DNA of 64,000 nucleotides from NCBI GenBank assembly GCA_022885665.1, contig JAGQDJ010000043.1:186001-250000 (forward strand), given 5' to 3'. Both the position numbers and the translations under genes were made by a program. The notes below the pieces were generated by a model that did not search any database, had not been told where the DNA came from, and saw only the letters and a list, made by a program, of their open reading frames with translations. The stretch is from Triops longicaudatus. Its lineage: Eukaryota; Arthropoda; Branchiopoda; Notostraca; Triopsidae. Each line of letters starts with the position of its first letter. Position 1 is the stretch's first letter. Positions 39,701 through 53,133 of the stretch are shown in pieces.

Positions 39701-41671
39701 TGAAGAACTCTTCAACTTGGGCAAAAATCGTTAACGCAAGCTTTAGTGTTTGGGATTGTATAACAACTTCTGGAGACGACAGAGCTTCCTGGAAGAAGGG
39801 ATCATGAATTGGTGACGGGAGGATTAAGGTGAGTAGGCGGTCCACGAGTACGCGTGGTGAGTATGGGTTCTTGGGGTTGAAAGAAACCACCAAGTTTTGC
39901 GCTTGTATAACTGAACGTAAGAAGGTGACCAATTGCTGCCAGGATTGCGAGGTACGTGGTTTTAATTCTATTTCCCAGCGTGGCCAATACGCCACCATCA
40001 AGTCGGGTGCCGCTTTTAGAACAGCAATGGCTAATTCACGCGGTAATTCATCTTCCCACGGACGTCCTAAGTTTTCTAAAGCTTGGAACACCAAAGTGTT
40101 GCCATTACGCCCACTGAGCCCCAAGCTGTGGTCAACAAAGACCAGGCCGTGCTTACGCGAGCTTATTAACGTAAGCAACAAATCGTGGACGACTTGAGAA
40201 ACAGTGTCGCTATCCTCTTCGTAAGTCGCATCGGATTCCATTACGCCTTGGCTACTTACGCCATCATCTGTAGACAGCTTTGCTTTTTTCTTGCTTATAA
40301 ATTTGTTGGCCGAATCTTCTGCAGGAGTATCATGCCAGCTTGGCCCTTGCCATCTGTAAAGCTGCATGAGATGCATCAAGGTAGTGGAGTTAAAGACGCG
40401 CATTTTGGCGGTTTTACTCAAACTTGGATTTAAGACTAAGCGATCTTTTAAGGCAGGCAGAAGAATTTGCAGACAGTCCACTGTATCGTGGACCATGCCG
40501 GCAAAAATGCCTTGTAAAACGCCCCTTTTTTCGATAAACGTTCGCAAAAGGGTTGTATCATCTTCCATTAAGAAGGCCACTAGGAAATAAAGATACGTCG
40601 TCCGGACATCTGGCTGCTCTTTTAAGCCAGAACGACGTTCTAATAAACTCCCGATGCAAACGTGATCGAAATCCAGATTCATCAGAATCTCCTTAGCAGA
40701 CGCGGCGCCCAACGTAACGAGGGCTGAAAAAAGGACGAAAATAAATAAGCAAACAATGAAGTTACGGCTACGAATAAACTCACTCCATAAATACGGTAAA
40801 TAAAAAACGGATACATCGTAATAGTTTAACAGGATTTATCATTAAAAAAATAGTCAAAAGACTAAGATACAAGTTACAATGTATATACAAACTTTGAAAC
40901 CGAGAGTACTACGTCGGTAATGAATAAGAAAAGATGATGATACACAAAACTGACAATACACTAGAACATGATGCATGATGGCAAGCAAAATATTACAAGT
41001 ATTTACAGTCAGTAAAACAACACATTTTAATGTTACTTTTATATGAATATCTTTGGCGACAATATGAAGTATCACCGTATTAACACTTTTAATTATTTTT
41101 TTTACCCCCAATAACATTTATGTTATATCCATAAGACTTTATTTATTTTAAGAACAAGTTTATTCATACCTGTCAGGAGCCGCAAGGCAGTTTTCGTTAA
41201 TTCTGCAGAGACTGATGGGGCTAAGGCGTTATAAACCGTGCGAAGATGGGATTTTAGGAGGAAGGTGGCAAGATTTTCGCCATTTTTACGATATTCAGTA
41301 ATATCTGTGGCAATTCGCAGTACACAAAGTTCCAACACACGAATAACAAGCTGGATTTCATTCGATTTGCGCTGGCCCTTTTCAGGATCCAAAAGTTTGA
41401 GGAGATCAATTAATTGCCCACCGCTAGCAAGGAATTTTTGAATGTGATCAGGATCATTTTCTTGTGCTTCGTTTTGAATCTCATCTATTGCTTTTTGTAT
41501 CTCTGAAAAAAGAAGCTACTAAGTATAATATATCTCGGAATTTCAAGGCAGTTTTAGTATTTTACCAGCGAATGGTGCTTCAGATTTCAAGGCGTCTGAC
41601 AGTAAAGATGTAACGTTTTCTTTTGATTTTTTCTTTGGTGTATCACCCTCTTTCGGGGCTTTTCGCTTCAT
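30783..41671 (-). CDS. URB1: Nucleolar pre-ribosome protein URB1 (NPA1)
   Basis: Exons in transcript order: 41671-41566, 41502-41170, 40723-39615, 39536-39261, 39158-38837, 38520-37943, 37602-37059, 36970-36804, 36683-36059, 35605-35148, 34807-34584, 34216-33908, 33803-33665, 31670-30783. Phases agree throughout and give 2025 aa (human about 2270). URB1 acts in the nucleolus in early 60S subunit assembly and rRNA processing; it is a large alpha-solenoid scaffold. The ATG at 41671 follows an in-frame TAG. The N-terminus is basic (MKRKAPKEGDTPKKKSK), likely nuclear-targeting. Family landmarks: ELTKTALRLLT followed by LGAASAKEIL, LKDRLVLNPSLSKTAKMRVF, CYDPRFLLPLLSGLMAP, IGQGIPAFLLAALASLHVQV and LRDGMRDKMDYVIGAKRSVY. 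The last exon has an acidic/basic insert (about EEDLKGLEEENAESD). Most introns are under 500 bp; the last one is 1994 bp and carries repeats. The gene diverges from RBBP4. Confidence 0.95.
31894..31960 (+). mobile_element. Pogo/Tigger-like transposon end in URB1 last intron
   Basis: Starts CAGTAGAACTCTGATTTTAT and ends in GTCGGATAATTGACAAG. The order CAGTAGAAC, 'CTCGATTATC', then 'GTCGGATAATTGA' is the pattern of a decayed pogo/Tigger end. Assignment is by pattern only. Confidence 0.4.
33171..33211 (+). repeat. Possible LINE-like 3' end fragment
   Basis: Begins AGTACCGTAGCCAGGATTTC and runs into a G-rich stretch. 'GTAGCCAGGATTT' followed by G-rich sequence recurs in invertebrate retroposons, and a similar stretch is present at 55138-55190. 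It lies in the last intron of URB1. Confidence 0.3.
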
Positions 41672-42369
41672 TTTAGAAGATTTTACTGTCTATAATAGTG
41701 GAGAAATGTGGCAATAATGACACTACAACACAAACATGCGGACTAAAACACACGTGGTTTTGGTATGCATGCTGTTTTAGTTCGTTTTACCGACACATCT
41801 GTGCTCAAATGGATAACTGGCAGCACCGCCAAACCGCCTGTTTTAAATTGTATTGACATTCGCTTTTCGACTATGCTCAATACCTGGCTCACGGTCGCTT
41901 AGCGAATTTACGATTTCTCAATGTACCGTTATTTTAAAGGTGGATGAAACTCAAATTACAATGAACATAATAAAATGTAAACAGTAGTTATGTATGTCTT
42001 CTGACAAGAAGTCGTATACACTTTGTAGTATACATATCCCAACGTAAAGCGAAGTCTGATGGGTCTCGTTCGGCCTTATGATCCTAACTGTAGCTTCTCT
42101 GAGTCATACTTAGATTTCTAGTAAAAATTAAGAGTTCTTTACTTTAATCGGAAAATTAAGTACGTAAACTATATTAAAACGGCAATAAGTAAATTTAACA
42201 TACCACTTTCGAATAAATACATTGTAACCATTTTTCCAAACAGTTCGCAGCTAAATTGACAACCCTGGATCTTCGTTTTCCCGCGTTGTATGGCGGCTGA
42301 CGCTGTTTATGATTGAGAACAATTCGCGGGTAGTTTCCTCACAGTTTCTGTAGTAGTTAAAGTCTAACT
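41672..42369. promoter_or_regulatory. Shared upstream region of URB1 and RBBP4
   Basis: The start codons of URB1 (minus) and RBBP4 (plus) face away from each other across 698 bases. The half nearest RBBP4 has TTTTCCCGC at 42276-42284, which fits an E2F site, followed by a GC-richer stretch. The rest is AT-rich. Divergent transcription of the two genes from this interval is inferred from the arrangement. Confidence 0.5.
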
Positions 42370-44868
<2,499 letters not shown>

Positions 44869-45368
44869 AATGTTCTTTGATTTGATGAGGGGGGGGCTAT
44901 TTGACCGAGTTTTTATTTTTTTGAAACTCTATGGTTGTCATCAGCATTCTCTCGGACTGACAACTTTTATTTGTTTTTTTCCAATACAACTTTCACGATT
45001 GTACCATCAAAACAGGAAGCGTGTTTAGTAGTTTATGTATTGATAGCGTTATATTACGACACAATGTATTTTAAGTTTCAGATCCAAGCGTGATTTTTGT
45101 GAAACTTCCATCTTTCTTTACACATTTCCCACATAATTTTCTTATAACGTCAGACAACTACAGGGAAAAAAAGTGTCGGGACGAAATTTGTACACGAACT
45201 AACCAATGTTCATTTTAAAATCTCATAGGAAAACAGGGAACTATGGGGAAAAAACTACAAACCAACACGATTGGAATGACGTCAGACCATTACGATCTGA
45301 CCTGAGGAAACTTAACAGAAAAAGAGGCAACTGATCTTGTTTTTCGCGAAAGATTTTAAACCATTTTC
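44869..45368. other. 3' region between convergent RBBP4 and SNX3
   Basis: 500 bases between the two stop codons, holding both 3' UTRs. T-rich on the plus strand near 44900-45000. No other gene is seen. Confidence 0.6.
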
Positions 45369-46036
45369 TCACGTTGTACGGATCTTCCCCGGAACGTAGT
45401 TTTTGTCAATAACTGGCTCTTGCAGGAACATATGCAGACAGCGTTCATTCTGCGCTAAAGGATGTCCAGCAATCCTGAAAATACCAACATAAGTATTTCT
45501 TTTCGATTCAATTCTCGTTTGTCTTACTTGTTAATGAAAACTTCGAGACCTTTCCGTCTATCTTCAATAAAGTCTTCATCGTAGATTCCTTCATCTCCAC
45601 GAAAAGGCAGTTGGCGTTTAAGAGCCTTCCCAGGCAAGGGCGGAACTACAATCTTGTTTAGAGAGGAAAGGTGTTAAATTTGATAATTTCAACAGGAAAT
45701 TTTGCATGGTTTTACTTTACTATCACGTTCGAGTTCATTCCTTAGCCATTCAAAATCGCTGTATCTTCTACGAACGCTTGATTCTTTGACTTTAAACACG
45801 GGTAAGTTTGTCTGTAACAACAAAACAATCGGTTTAATAGGATTAAAGACAAAGGGGGCGGAAACTGTTCTACTTACTCTCATACGAAGCTCATAGTCTG
45901 TATAACGTTTCTTCCCAATGCCGTGCGTAATAGGGTTAATGACATCAATTTCCAAGAAATTAGCCGGGGCCGCGTAAGCGTCGTCTAAAGTTTGTTTTTT
46001 CGCATGAAGGCGCCTCGTGGAATCTAGAGTTTCCAT
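45369..46036 (-). CDS. SNX3: Sorting nexin 3, PX-domain retromer adaptor
   Basis: Exons in transcript order: 46036-45878, 45811-45716, 45652-45528, 45474-45369; phases agree, 161 aa (human SNX3 162). It binds PtdIns(3)P on early endosomes and recruits retromer for cargo recycling, for example Wntless. The protein is essentially one PX domain: FLEIDVINP, YTDYELRMR, then TNLPVFKVKESSVRRRYSDF with R69 and Y70 in the phosphoinositide pocket, the VVPPLPGKALKRQLPFRGD proline loop, GLEVFINKIAGHPLAQNERC and LHMFLQEP. It ends VPGKIRTT. Introns are 53 to 66 bp. Its start codon is 170 bases from that of ING3 on the opposite strand. Confidence 0.97.
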
Positions 46037-46206
46037 TACAAATGTTGATCACAGAGAAGGGTACCACCACCACCAAACACTTATGGACGAGTTATCATAA
46101 CAACGCCGCAAGAGTGCGTTGTCGTACGGCGTGTTGACAGCTAGAATAGCCTGCGAAAGCTTGGTGTTTCTGTGCTAATTTCTGAGCATTTATTGAGCCA
46201 TCCAAG
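46037..46206. promoter_or_regulatory. Compact divergent promoter of SNX3 and ING3
   Basis: Only 170 bases separate the two start codons, so both 5' UTRs and core promoters must fit here. The region has a CCACCACCACC tract near 46062 and a palindromic stretch around ACGCCGCAAGAGTGCGTTGT. No TATA box is clear on either strand, as is usual for housekeeping divergent promoters. Confidence 0.55.
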
Positions 46207-48650
46207 ATGTTGTACTTAGAGGATTATTTGGAAAGTACGTAAAATATAATTCTTGAAACAATAAAAATCTCTTTCGTTTAACATATGGGGAGCATTATTT
46301 CATCAAAGGGCGGGGTTTTCTGCACCACGCTATGGTGCAAGACAGGCAACCTGCAATACACACTCAAGCGCGATTTTCAAAGCACAATAGAACCTCGTCG
46401 GAGGATTACTACTCGCAAGGGTGTCAGTTACGTTAGATTAATTCATGTTTCTAAGCGTATCTTGCTAGTTATGCACAAAGGATATGATGAGAATATCCGT
46501 TCTACATTAATATACGGAGTAAAGAATATCAAGTTTAACGAATGGACGAGTATTACGAGAACCTGCTTTGAGAATTATAGTATTGCAGAAACGCCGATTA
46601 ATTAGGATTTTTTGATAATTTTGTTTGCCCGTTTCTAACTCACACCAGCACATCTAAGAACTTAATTTAAAACTGCAGATTATTTATTTGAACCATAAAA
46701 CCAAGGATTGTCACTAAATTGGACGAAACGTGCAGTTTCGGTAAAATAAAAATGTACTACTTTTTTGGGAACTTAATTGTGTTTACAAGGGAGATTTATT
46801 TCTTGTTTTAAATTTTCAGTAGCCTTTTAACGGGTTCCTACAACATTATTTTACATTTGTTTTGTTTTGTGTCTTGTTTTTTATCCTCAGGCGTATGTTA
46901 AATTTAACCATTTTCTGGAAATTCGCTAATTAACTTCATGATTGTCGATAAGCCATAGAGACAGTTACGTTCTTACAGTAATTCTTACAATTTTGTGAAT
47001 TAATCTAGCATAATAAAATAGGTAAGGTTAAGAACATCCAATTAGCCAAGACCTTTTTATATTTTTCCAATGTGGATCCCTACATTCACGAAATACTGTG
47101 GACGAGGTACAATTAATACTTCCTTATTTAGTGATTGAGCATTTGCCTCAAGAATTGCGAGACCGCTTTACGGAAATTCGAGAGCTTGATCTTCAAGTCC
47201 AAAGTCTGTACCTTCAACTGTTGATTTTTGAAGGGCTTGACAGTTTAAACCTTGTTTTATTAGATTGTACCGATACATTGGACGATAGAGTCAAAACCTT
47301 GTTTAGCAATGCCAAGCGCATGAAACTCAACGAGAGAGAGGCGGAGTATGAAAACATACGAAAAGACTACAATAAAGCGCTGGAAGATGCGGACGAGAAA
47401 GTTCAGCAGGCCAATGCCATGTACGAATTAGTCGACCGATATTTACGACGTTTAGATCAAGAATTGGAGAAATTCAAAATGGAACTCGAAGCTGACAATC
47501 GGGGCATTACAGAAATTTTAGAGAAAAGTAAAGCTTTACTTTTAACATGAATTTTTCTTAATGAAGTTTGAGTACTTAGGGTCATTGGAGCTTGACCGAC
47601 CAGCCCATAGCAACGGGTTGTCACAAAAAGAGAACCGACTCAACTTTGCCAGTCGTCGTGATCGATCAGGTGTGTTTGTCGTGTGTGATTTTTTTGTGTG
47701 TCAATTGAAAGACTTACCTTTTCAGCGGATCGTCGGCATACTGCTTACAATGGCGGTCACACTCTGGCTGCAGAAAGAAGATCAAGTACAAACAGCGTTG
47801 AGCGTGTTATAGCTGCGTCCGTAAGTGACTGGCAAACACCATCGCAATCCCAACAAATTTCCGCGCCTTCGGCTGCATCAGCTTCTTCCTCAGGATCGTC
47901 TCAAGGCACGGCATTGCCCGTCCCTGTTGCAGGCGTCAGTGCCATCGCTGCTGCAGCTTCGCAAGCTATCGCGGCGACTCAACAAGTAAATTAGTTAAAT
48001 CTCGTCGAGCAGAACCCTCAAGCGTTCCTTTTTCTTTTTCTTTAGATGCAACAAGGCAGAAGAAGTGCTAGTTTGAAGGCGTCTTATGAAGCGTTGCAGT
48101 TGGGAGGAGTTAATGTGGGCTTAGTAAACGAAGCAGCCGTGGCCAGAGATTTGGCTGGAGCGGCCCATTCTGCCATCGCAGCCAGTCATTTGTTACCCGA
48201 ACCAAGAGAATCAAAGCGAAACAAAAAGTCAGCTTTCCTTAATAAGAAAGGTCTTGAAATAATGAATTGGTGTGTTTACCTTGTAGACGAAGAAAGAAGG
48301 ACACCTCTGCTGCGGAATCGGCAGCCGATACTTCTACCGAGGTAGCTGGAGAAGTCATAGAAGACGTAGCTGAAGGTGAATGGGTCCCAGATCCCAATGA
48401 ACCACGTTACTGCTTGTGTAATCAAGTCTCTTACGGCGACATGGTTGCTTGCGATAACCCGGAGGTATTGTTTTGTCTTATCATACTTTCGTTGTCGTTA
48501 TTCATGTTGTGAATAATTAAATCTGTTGGTTAGTGCGCGGTAGAATGGTTTCATTATCCGTGTGTGGGAATTACTGCTCCTCCGAAAGGGAAATGGTATT
48601 GCCCGACGTGTAGCGCTACAATGCGTCGAAGGGGAAGACGAACTAATTGA
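46207..48650 (+). CDS. ING3: ING3, PHD-finger subunit of NuA4/TIP60
   Basis: Exons: 46207-46234, 47132-47203, 47264-47527, 47580-47669, 47726-47985, 48046-48227, 48287-48464, 48534-48650; phases agree, 396 aa (human 418). It reads H3K4me3 and belongs to the TIP60/NuA4 histone acetyltransferase complex. It begins MLYLEDYLE, as in ING3. The ING helical domain fills the first 110 residues (IEHLPQELRDRFTEIRELDL; KALEDADEKVQQANAMYELV; RRLDQELEKFKMELEAD). A Ser/Ala/Gln-rich linker follows, then RRSASLKASYEAL, a basic stretch, and a C-terminal PHD finger with C341, C343, C354, C359, H365, C368, C381, C384. Intron 1 is 897 bp. Intron 2 is exactly 60 bases, stop-free and in frame, with a weak GTCTGT donor; family alignment (DLQVQN) says it is removed. 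Intron 6 also uses a weak donor (GTCAGC), fixed by phase. Confidence 0.94.
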
Positions 48651-50306
48651 TATTGCGCATCTACATTCGTCCCACCATTTTTCTTGTCCTAAATTATTTC
48701 CATGATTATTTTTTGGAAAAATTCAATTATTTAAACTTTCCCATCATCACTTCGTATACTCAGAAGTTATACAATCGTGAACTTACCGCTTCTTGTAGTA
48801 AAAATATAAATGGTTTCGTAAAATTTTATGCAACGTCTTTCCCTTTTTTTTTGAAAAAAAGTGTCGTCCTTATTGCGCAAACATGTTAAAAAGGAACAAT
48901 ACTTATTGATGTTACAGAATTTCGACGTAAGACGGTCTCCGTCTGTAGATTCAGTCGAAACTGATAAGTTCACACCGTAGTTGCCGAATAACCAATTTAG
49001 GACTGAACAGTTTGTCCCTTTATCGCTACGAAGAATTCCGGCTTTAAGAATGTATATGTATATGCATGAAATTAATAGCGTCTTTCTGCTCTATAAGAAA
49101 ATAGTCCCTCATGTTTTGTCAAAAAATGGACTTAAAATAACCTCGTGGACTTTTTCAGCATCTTTGGCATGACGTCATTTTGGTATTTCATTATTTTGAG
49201 AACACTACATAACAGGAGTCAGGGATGGTCATATATTATCTGTTGCATATTGCAGTTAAATTATGAGCCGTTTTTCTGCTATTCTTAGACAATGAGGACG
49301 TCATAATATCACGAATTTCTCATGCGTTTATTAACTCATTGTTCGCCGGGTACTTGAATTGCACGTCACATCGTAACACAGTCAACAGGAAACGCAAATA
49401 TCATACTCGAATATATAAGTACAATAACTTCCTGTGAGAGAACGGATCTTTCTCAACTTAATAATTGGTGTTAAAAACGGAATAGTAAGCTTGGTATGAA
49501 GACAGGCGGGGAATAGGGCTTTTCGAAGTAGTCAATAGTTAAGTTGATCTGCTTGTATAGTAATTGTAAGATTCGTTAAACGAGAACTGAATTGTAATAT
49601 AATTCTGGTGTTTTGTATAGCAGAACTACAAACTATCCTGTTTCCAAACGCAAGACATACAGAAAACTACGGCACAACATCGTGAGTGGGCGTACTGGAA
49701 TATTTCCGTTTTCGACTATGACATTATTGTAAGAGAACAAACAAGTTAATGACTTGATTGCCCGAACTAATCCATAAATATATAAAAAAATCATGGAATT
49801 TTTTACGACGCTCGACATCCGTTATTTTCCTTGCGAAACGGAATTAAGTAAGAATCTTACGGCTTTCGGATTAGGAACTTTCCTTCTCGCCTTGTGAAAT
49901 TAAGGGCAATTCCTAAAATGGTACAGGACGATTTGGAACTAAGGCTCGTTTACAAGCTTGGGCTGGGTTCGTAAACCTTACAACATTAAACATGATCACG
50001 TCAGACTGTGGTGTTCCAGTGAATTTCTCCCTTGCAAATTAATTATTTTTCTCAGGATATAGATGGTATGTTTCCCTTTTGTTTATTTCAAAGAAAAATT
50101 ATTTGCCAGTTACCTTTTTTTTGTCGTTTAATCTACATTTTGTTGTATTAAATAACTTCAAAAGTAAGAAAACAAATCTAGGGTGGATTTGTCAGAACCT
50201 GTTTTCCTGTGTTTACATTTTTGCTTGTCAAAGTTTTAGAAGTCGCCAGTATTGTTTTTTAAAAAATGCTTTGTTTATAGGTGCCTTCTCTCTATCACTG
50301 TCGAAC
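48651..50306. other. Space between ING3 and the REPS-type gene
   Basis: Holds the ING3 3' UTR and the REPS 5' flank. An acceptor (TTGTTTATAG, ending about 50280) shows that the REPS 5' UTR is spliced to an exon farther upstream. I looked on the plus strand for sequence coding for a first EH domain and found none. Confidence 0.5.
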
Positions 50307-53133
50307 ATGGAGGATACCCAGTCATTACCCTGGTCCTCGTCAGTTACAGCTACTTCTCTGAGTCTGAATTCTTCCGGTATGCCTGAAAGAATGCCCGTAG
50401 ACCATGGCAAACTTTCCGTTGGTCGTAACAAGCGACATGTCAAAAGAAAGCCCCACAGCCCGGATCTTATAGTTCTCAGTGATGTAGACGGCACTGCTGG
50501 GAACTCTCCGGTGTCTGTAAGTTCGAAGGAGAGGCCTTAACAAATTGTGTCTCTTATCTACACGTCCCTATACAAACTGTGACTTTGTTTACTTTTTTCT
50601 CGCAGGGTTTAGAGGAGGACAGTAGTGCTGTTACTACAGAAGGACCGTCTCCGGCTCTTTCCAGTGCCGATAGCGAATCCCCGACGCCAACGAATAGCAG
50701 TAGCGTTGTTCGACCCGATGACGCCGCCAGTTACTGGCACCAGCAACAAGGCAGAGCTGATGAACACCGACAACTATTAGGTAAAGAGTTGCCGCTTAAT
50801 CTCGATACAGTGTCACCAGTAATTGGCTTTCAATCAAGGTACCGAAGGCGAAGAAGAATCGTCCGATCGCCATTCGGACAGCTCCGACACGGAAAGTAGC
50901 AGCGACCGTGAAGGGGACGGTGGTCCCATCGCCACTTTGATTGACGTGATACCTCTTCAGGAAGATTGTGATACAGGCGAGGATGAACATGGGAAATCAG
51001 CCGGCGAGGATCTCGGCGACGGCACATCAGAAACCGAAGATACCGAGGAAGCCTTGTGGATCATTCAGCCTGAACAACTAGCGTATTACACTGGACAGTT
51101 CCGAGGCCTCCAACCAGATTTGCACGGTCTTTTGCCCGGGTCGTCAGCTAAACCATTTTTCGAAAAGTCCAGACTTCCCTTATCAGAATTATCGAAAATA
51201 TGGTAAACTTTCAGCTGCTATTTTCTCGGTAAAGTTACAGCTCTTTTAAAACGAGGACTTGATGTTTAGGCAATTGAGTGACATTACACGAGATGGCGCT
51301 TTATCGTTAGAAGAATTTTGCACCGCCATGCATTTGGTTGTTCTGCGAAGAAATGGTATTCCGCTACCCGAAGTCTTACCACCGACTTTGATCCCTCCGA
51401 GTGCCGTGCAGCATTTGCCTCCGCCTCACCATCTGCCAGTGGCTGAAATTGTGCATAGTAAACCCAAAACTGAAGCCAAAGTGTCACCCAAAGCTGCTGA
51501 GGTTAGTACTGACATAGAACTAAAGAGTAAAAGTGTGAGTATAACGCTGTTCCCTTGATTTTCACGTAGTGGACTAGGTTCGCAGATTCCCCTCCACCTC
51601 CCAGTGCCCCGCCCCCAACAGATTCCAGTACCGATACTGCTGTATCTTCCCCAGGCCCTAAACCTGTTAACTTCGATTTCCAGCGAGTTTCAGTTGAACA
51701 GGTAAAAAAGCTAACAAAACTTAAAGAAACTGATCAGCTTTGTCTGATGGTTTGTCTAGTCGACAGCTAAAATAAATTTTTATATAAGTGTTTCTGTAAA
51801 ATTCCATCCTACACATATTTTTTAGCGTTACCAATAATAGCTTTAACCTAAGCTACCACCGTAGCCGACGTCAAATTTAATTATCTCCTGTAGTAGTTTT
51901 ACTTTAATGTGATCGGATTAACTTTAATTTTAGTAGAGAACCTAATTTGACGTAGAAAAGTTGAACGGGTTGTAACTTTGTCTTTTATTCGACGTAACTG
52001 CCTTGTAGTATCAAACAAGATCTCATTGAAACTAAAATATAGCGTCGACTTATAACCAGTGTTTGAGGGAGAAAGGGAAAAAAGATATCCATCACATGGT
52101 ACACCATGCAGTGTGAACCGTCGAGTTACGTAGAGTTCTTCGATTAAAGCGCGATCAATGTTCAGGGATGGGATAGAGACATTTTTGAATGTGACATGGA
52201 GGAAATACGGTACTTATCTGTGTTACGTATTTTTCATTTTATATGCATTAGGACCCTAGGATTGTACACCCAGTGGCGTTACGATTAACTCCTGAGGCTC
52301 AGTTACAACCGCACCATTCCGCAGTGGGTAGTTCGTTGTCTTTGGAAGAGCCCAGTGCCGCTTCTACTTCACGCGATAGGAAGCTAAGTGCGTCGCTGTC
52401 AAGGCCGTTGCCATCCAGGGATGAAAGCGGACCCATTAGCTTACCAAGTGGGGTGGTTAGTCTTAAGAAAGAAGCCCCTCCTCCCCCGCCCCCTCGTCCC
52501 TTCAAAGGTCATTCTCGGAGCTCCTCTTTAGATTTGCAGCAACTAGGTAGACAAAATACAAAAGGTGCAATTAACACCTTCTCATTCTCCGTTTTCTTGC
52601 GTTCGATTGAATGGTAGGAAATAGGAGCACCTCTACTCAAGTCGTCGTTAATACGGCACCACCAGCTGTCCCACCCAGGATATCTCCTAATAATGTAAGC
52701 TAGAATGACCCAAGAGTGTAGTCGTTTGAAGACACGAGTTACTGAATTCCTTTTGTTCTAGACATCACCTAGGAAACCGGGTCTTCGCGGTAAAGAAGAA
52801 GTCGATACTAACGCGACGGCATTGTGGAGCCGACCGGTTGCTGAAACCGCAGAAACTGCTGAAGTTTTCCCTAACCGCGAAGGTGGTGCCTTTGAAGTGT
52901 ATCGCAAGCCTGGCTCGAGTCAAGTCACAAGTGTACCATCGACTGTTTTACCAGCTGCTGCCATCTACCCGACCAGTAACGGTGTCGGTTCAGTGAGTCC
53001 TGTGGAGACTATGAAGCGGCGCGTGGAAGTTTTGAAAAAGTTTCAATCGCAGTTGTTGAAAGAACTGCTAGAGATGGAAGAAGAAAAAAGTGGCCTAGAA
53101 ACACATTTGCTGTCAGTCATGGCTAAAGAATGA
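50307..53133 (+). CDS. Reps: REPS-type EH-domain endocytic protein
   Basis: Exons: 50307-50516, 50606-50780, 50839-51202, 51270-51501, 51570-51701, 52252-52546, 52618-52694, 52762-53133; phases agree, 618 aa. REPS proteins bind RalBP1 and link Ral GTPase signalling to clathrin-mediated endocytosis. The ATG at 50307 (AACATGG) was chosen as the first ATG after a strong acceptor. Residues 1-200 are Ser/Glu-rich and disordered. One EH domain spans about 201-295 (QPDLHGLLPGSSAKPFFEKS; LSELSKIWQLSDITRDGALS; EEFCTAMHLVV), with W250 at the NPF-binding position and an EF-hand-like loop. A conserved IVHPVALRLTP follows, then PPPPPPRPF (447-455), HSRSSSLDL and a C-terminal coiled coil (about 576-618) as in REPS1/2. 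Vertebrate REPS1 has two EH domains; the first is absent here. Intron 5 is 550 bp, the others 58 to 89 bp. Confidence 0.88.

Noticed and set aside
50079..50306. N-terminal extension of the REPS-type protein to an upstream ATG
   Set aside because: The stretch crosses a clear splice acceptor near 50280 and reads as hydrophobic, AT-rich, intron-like sequence.
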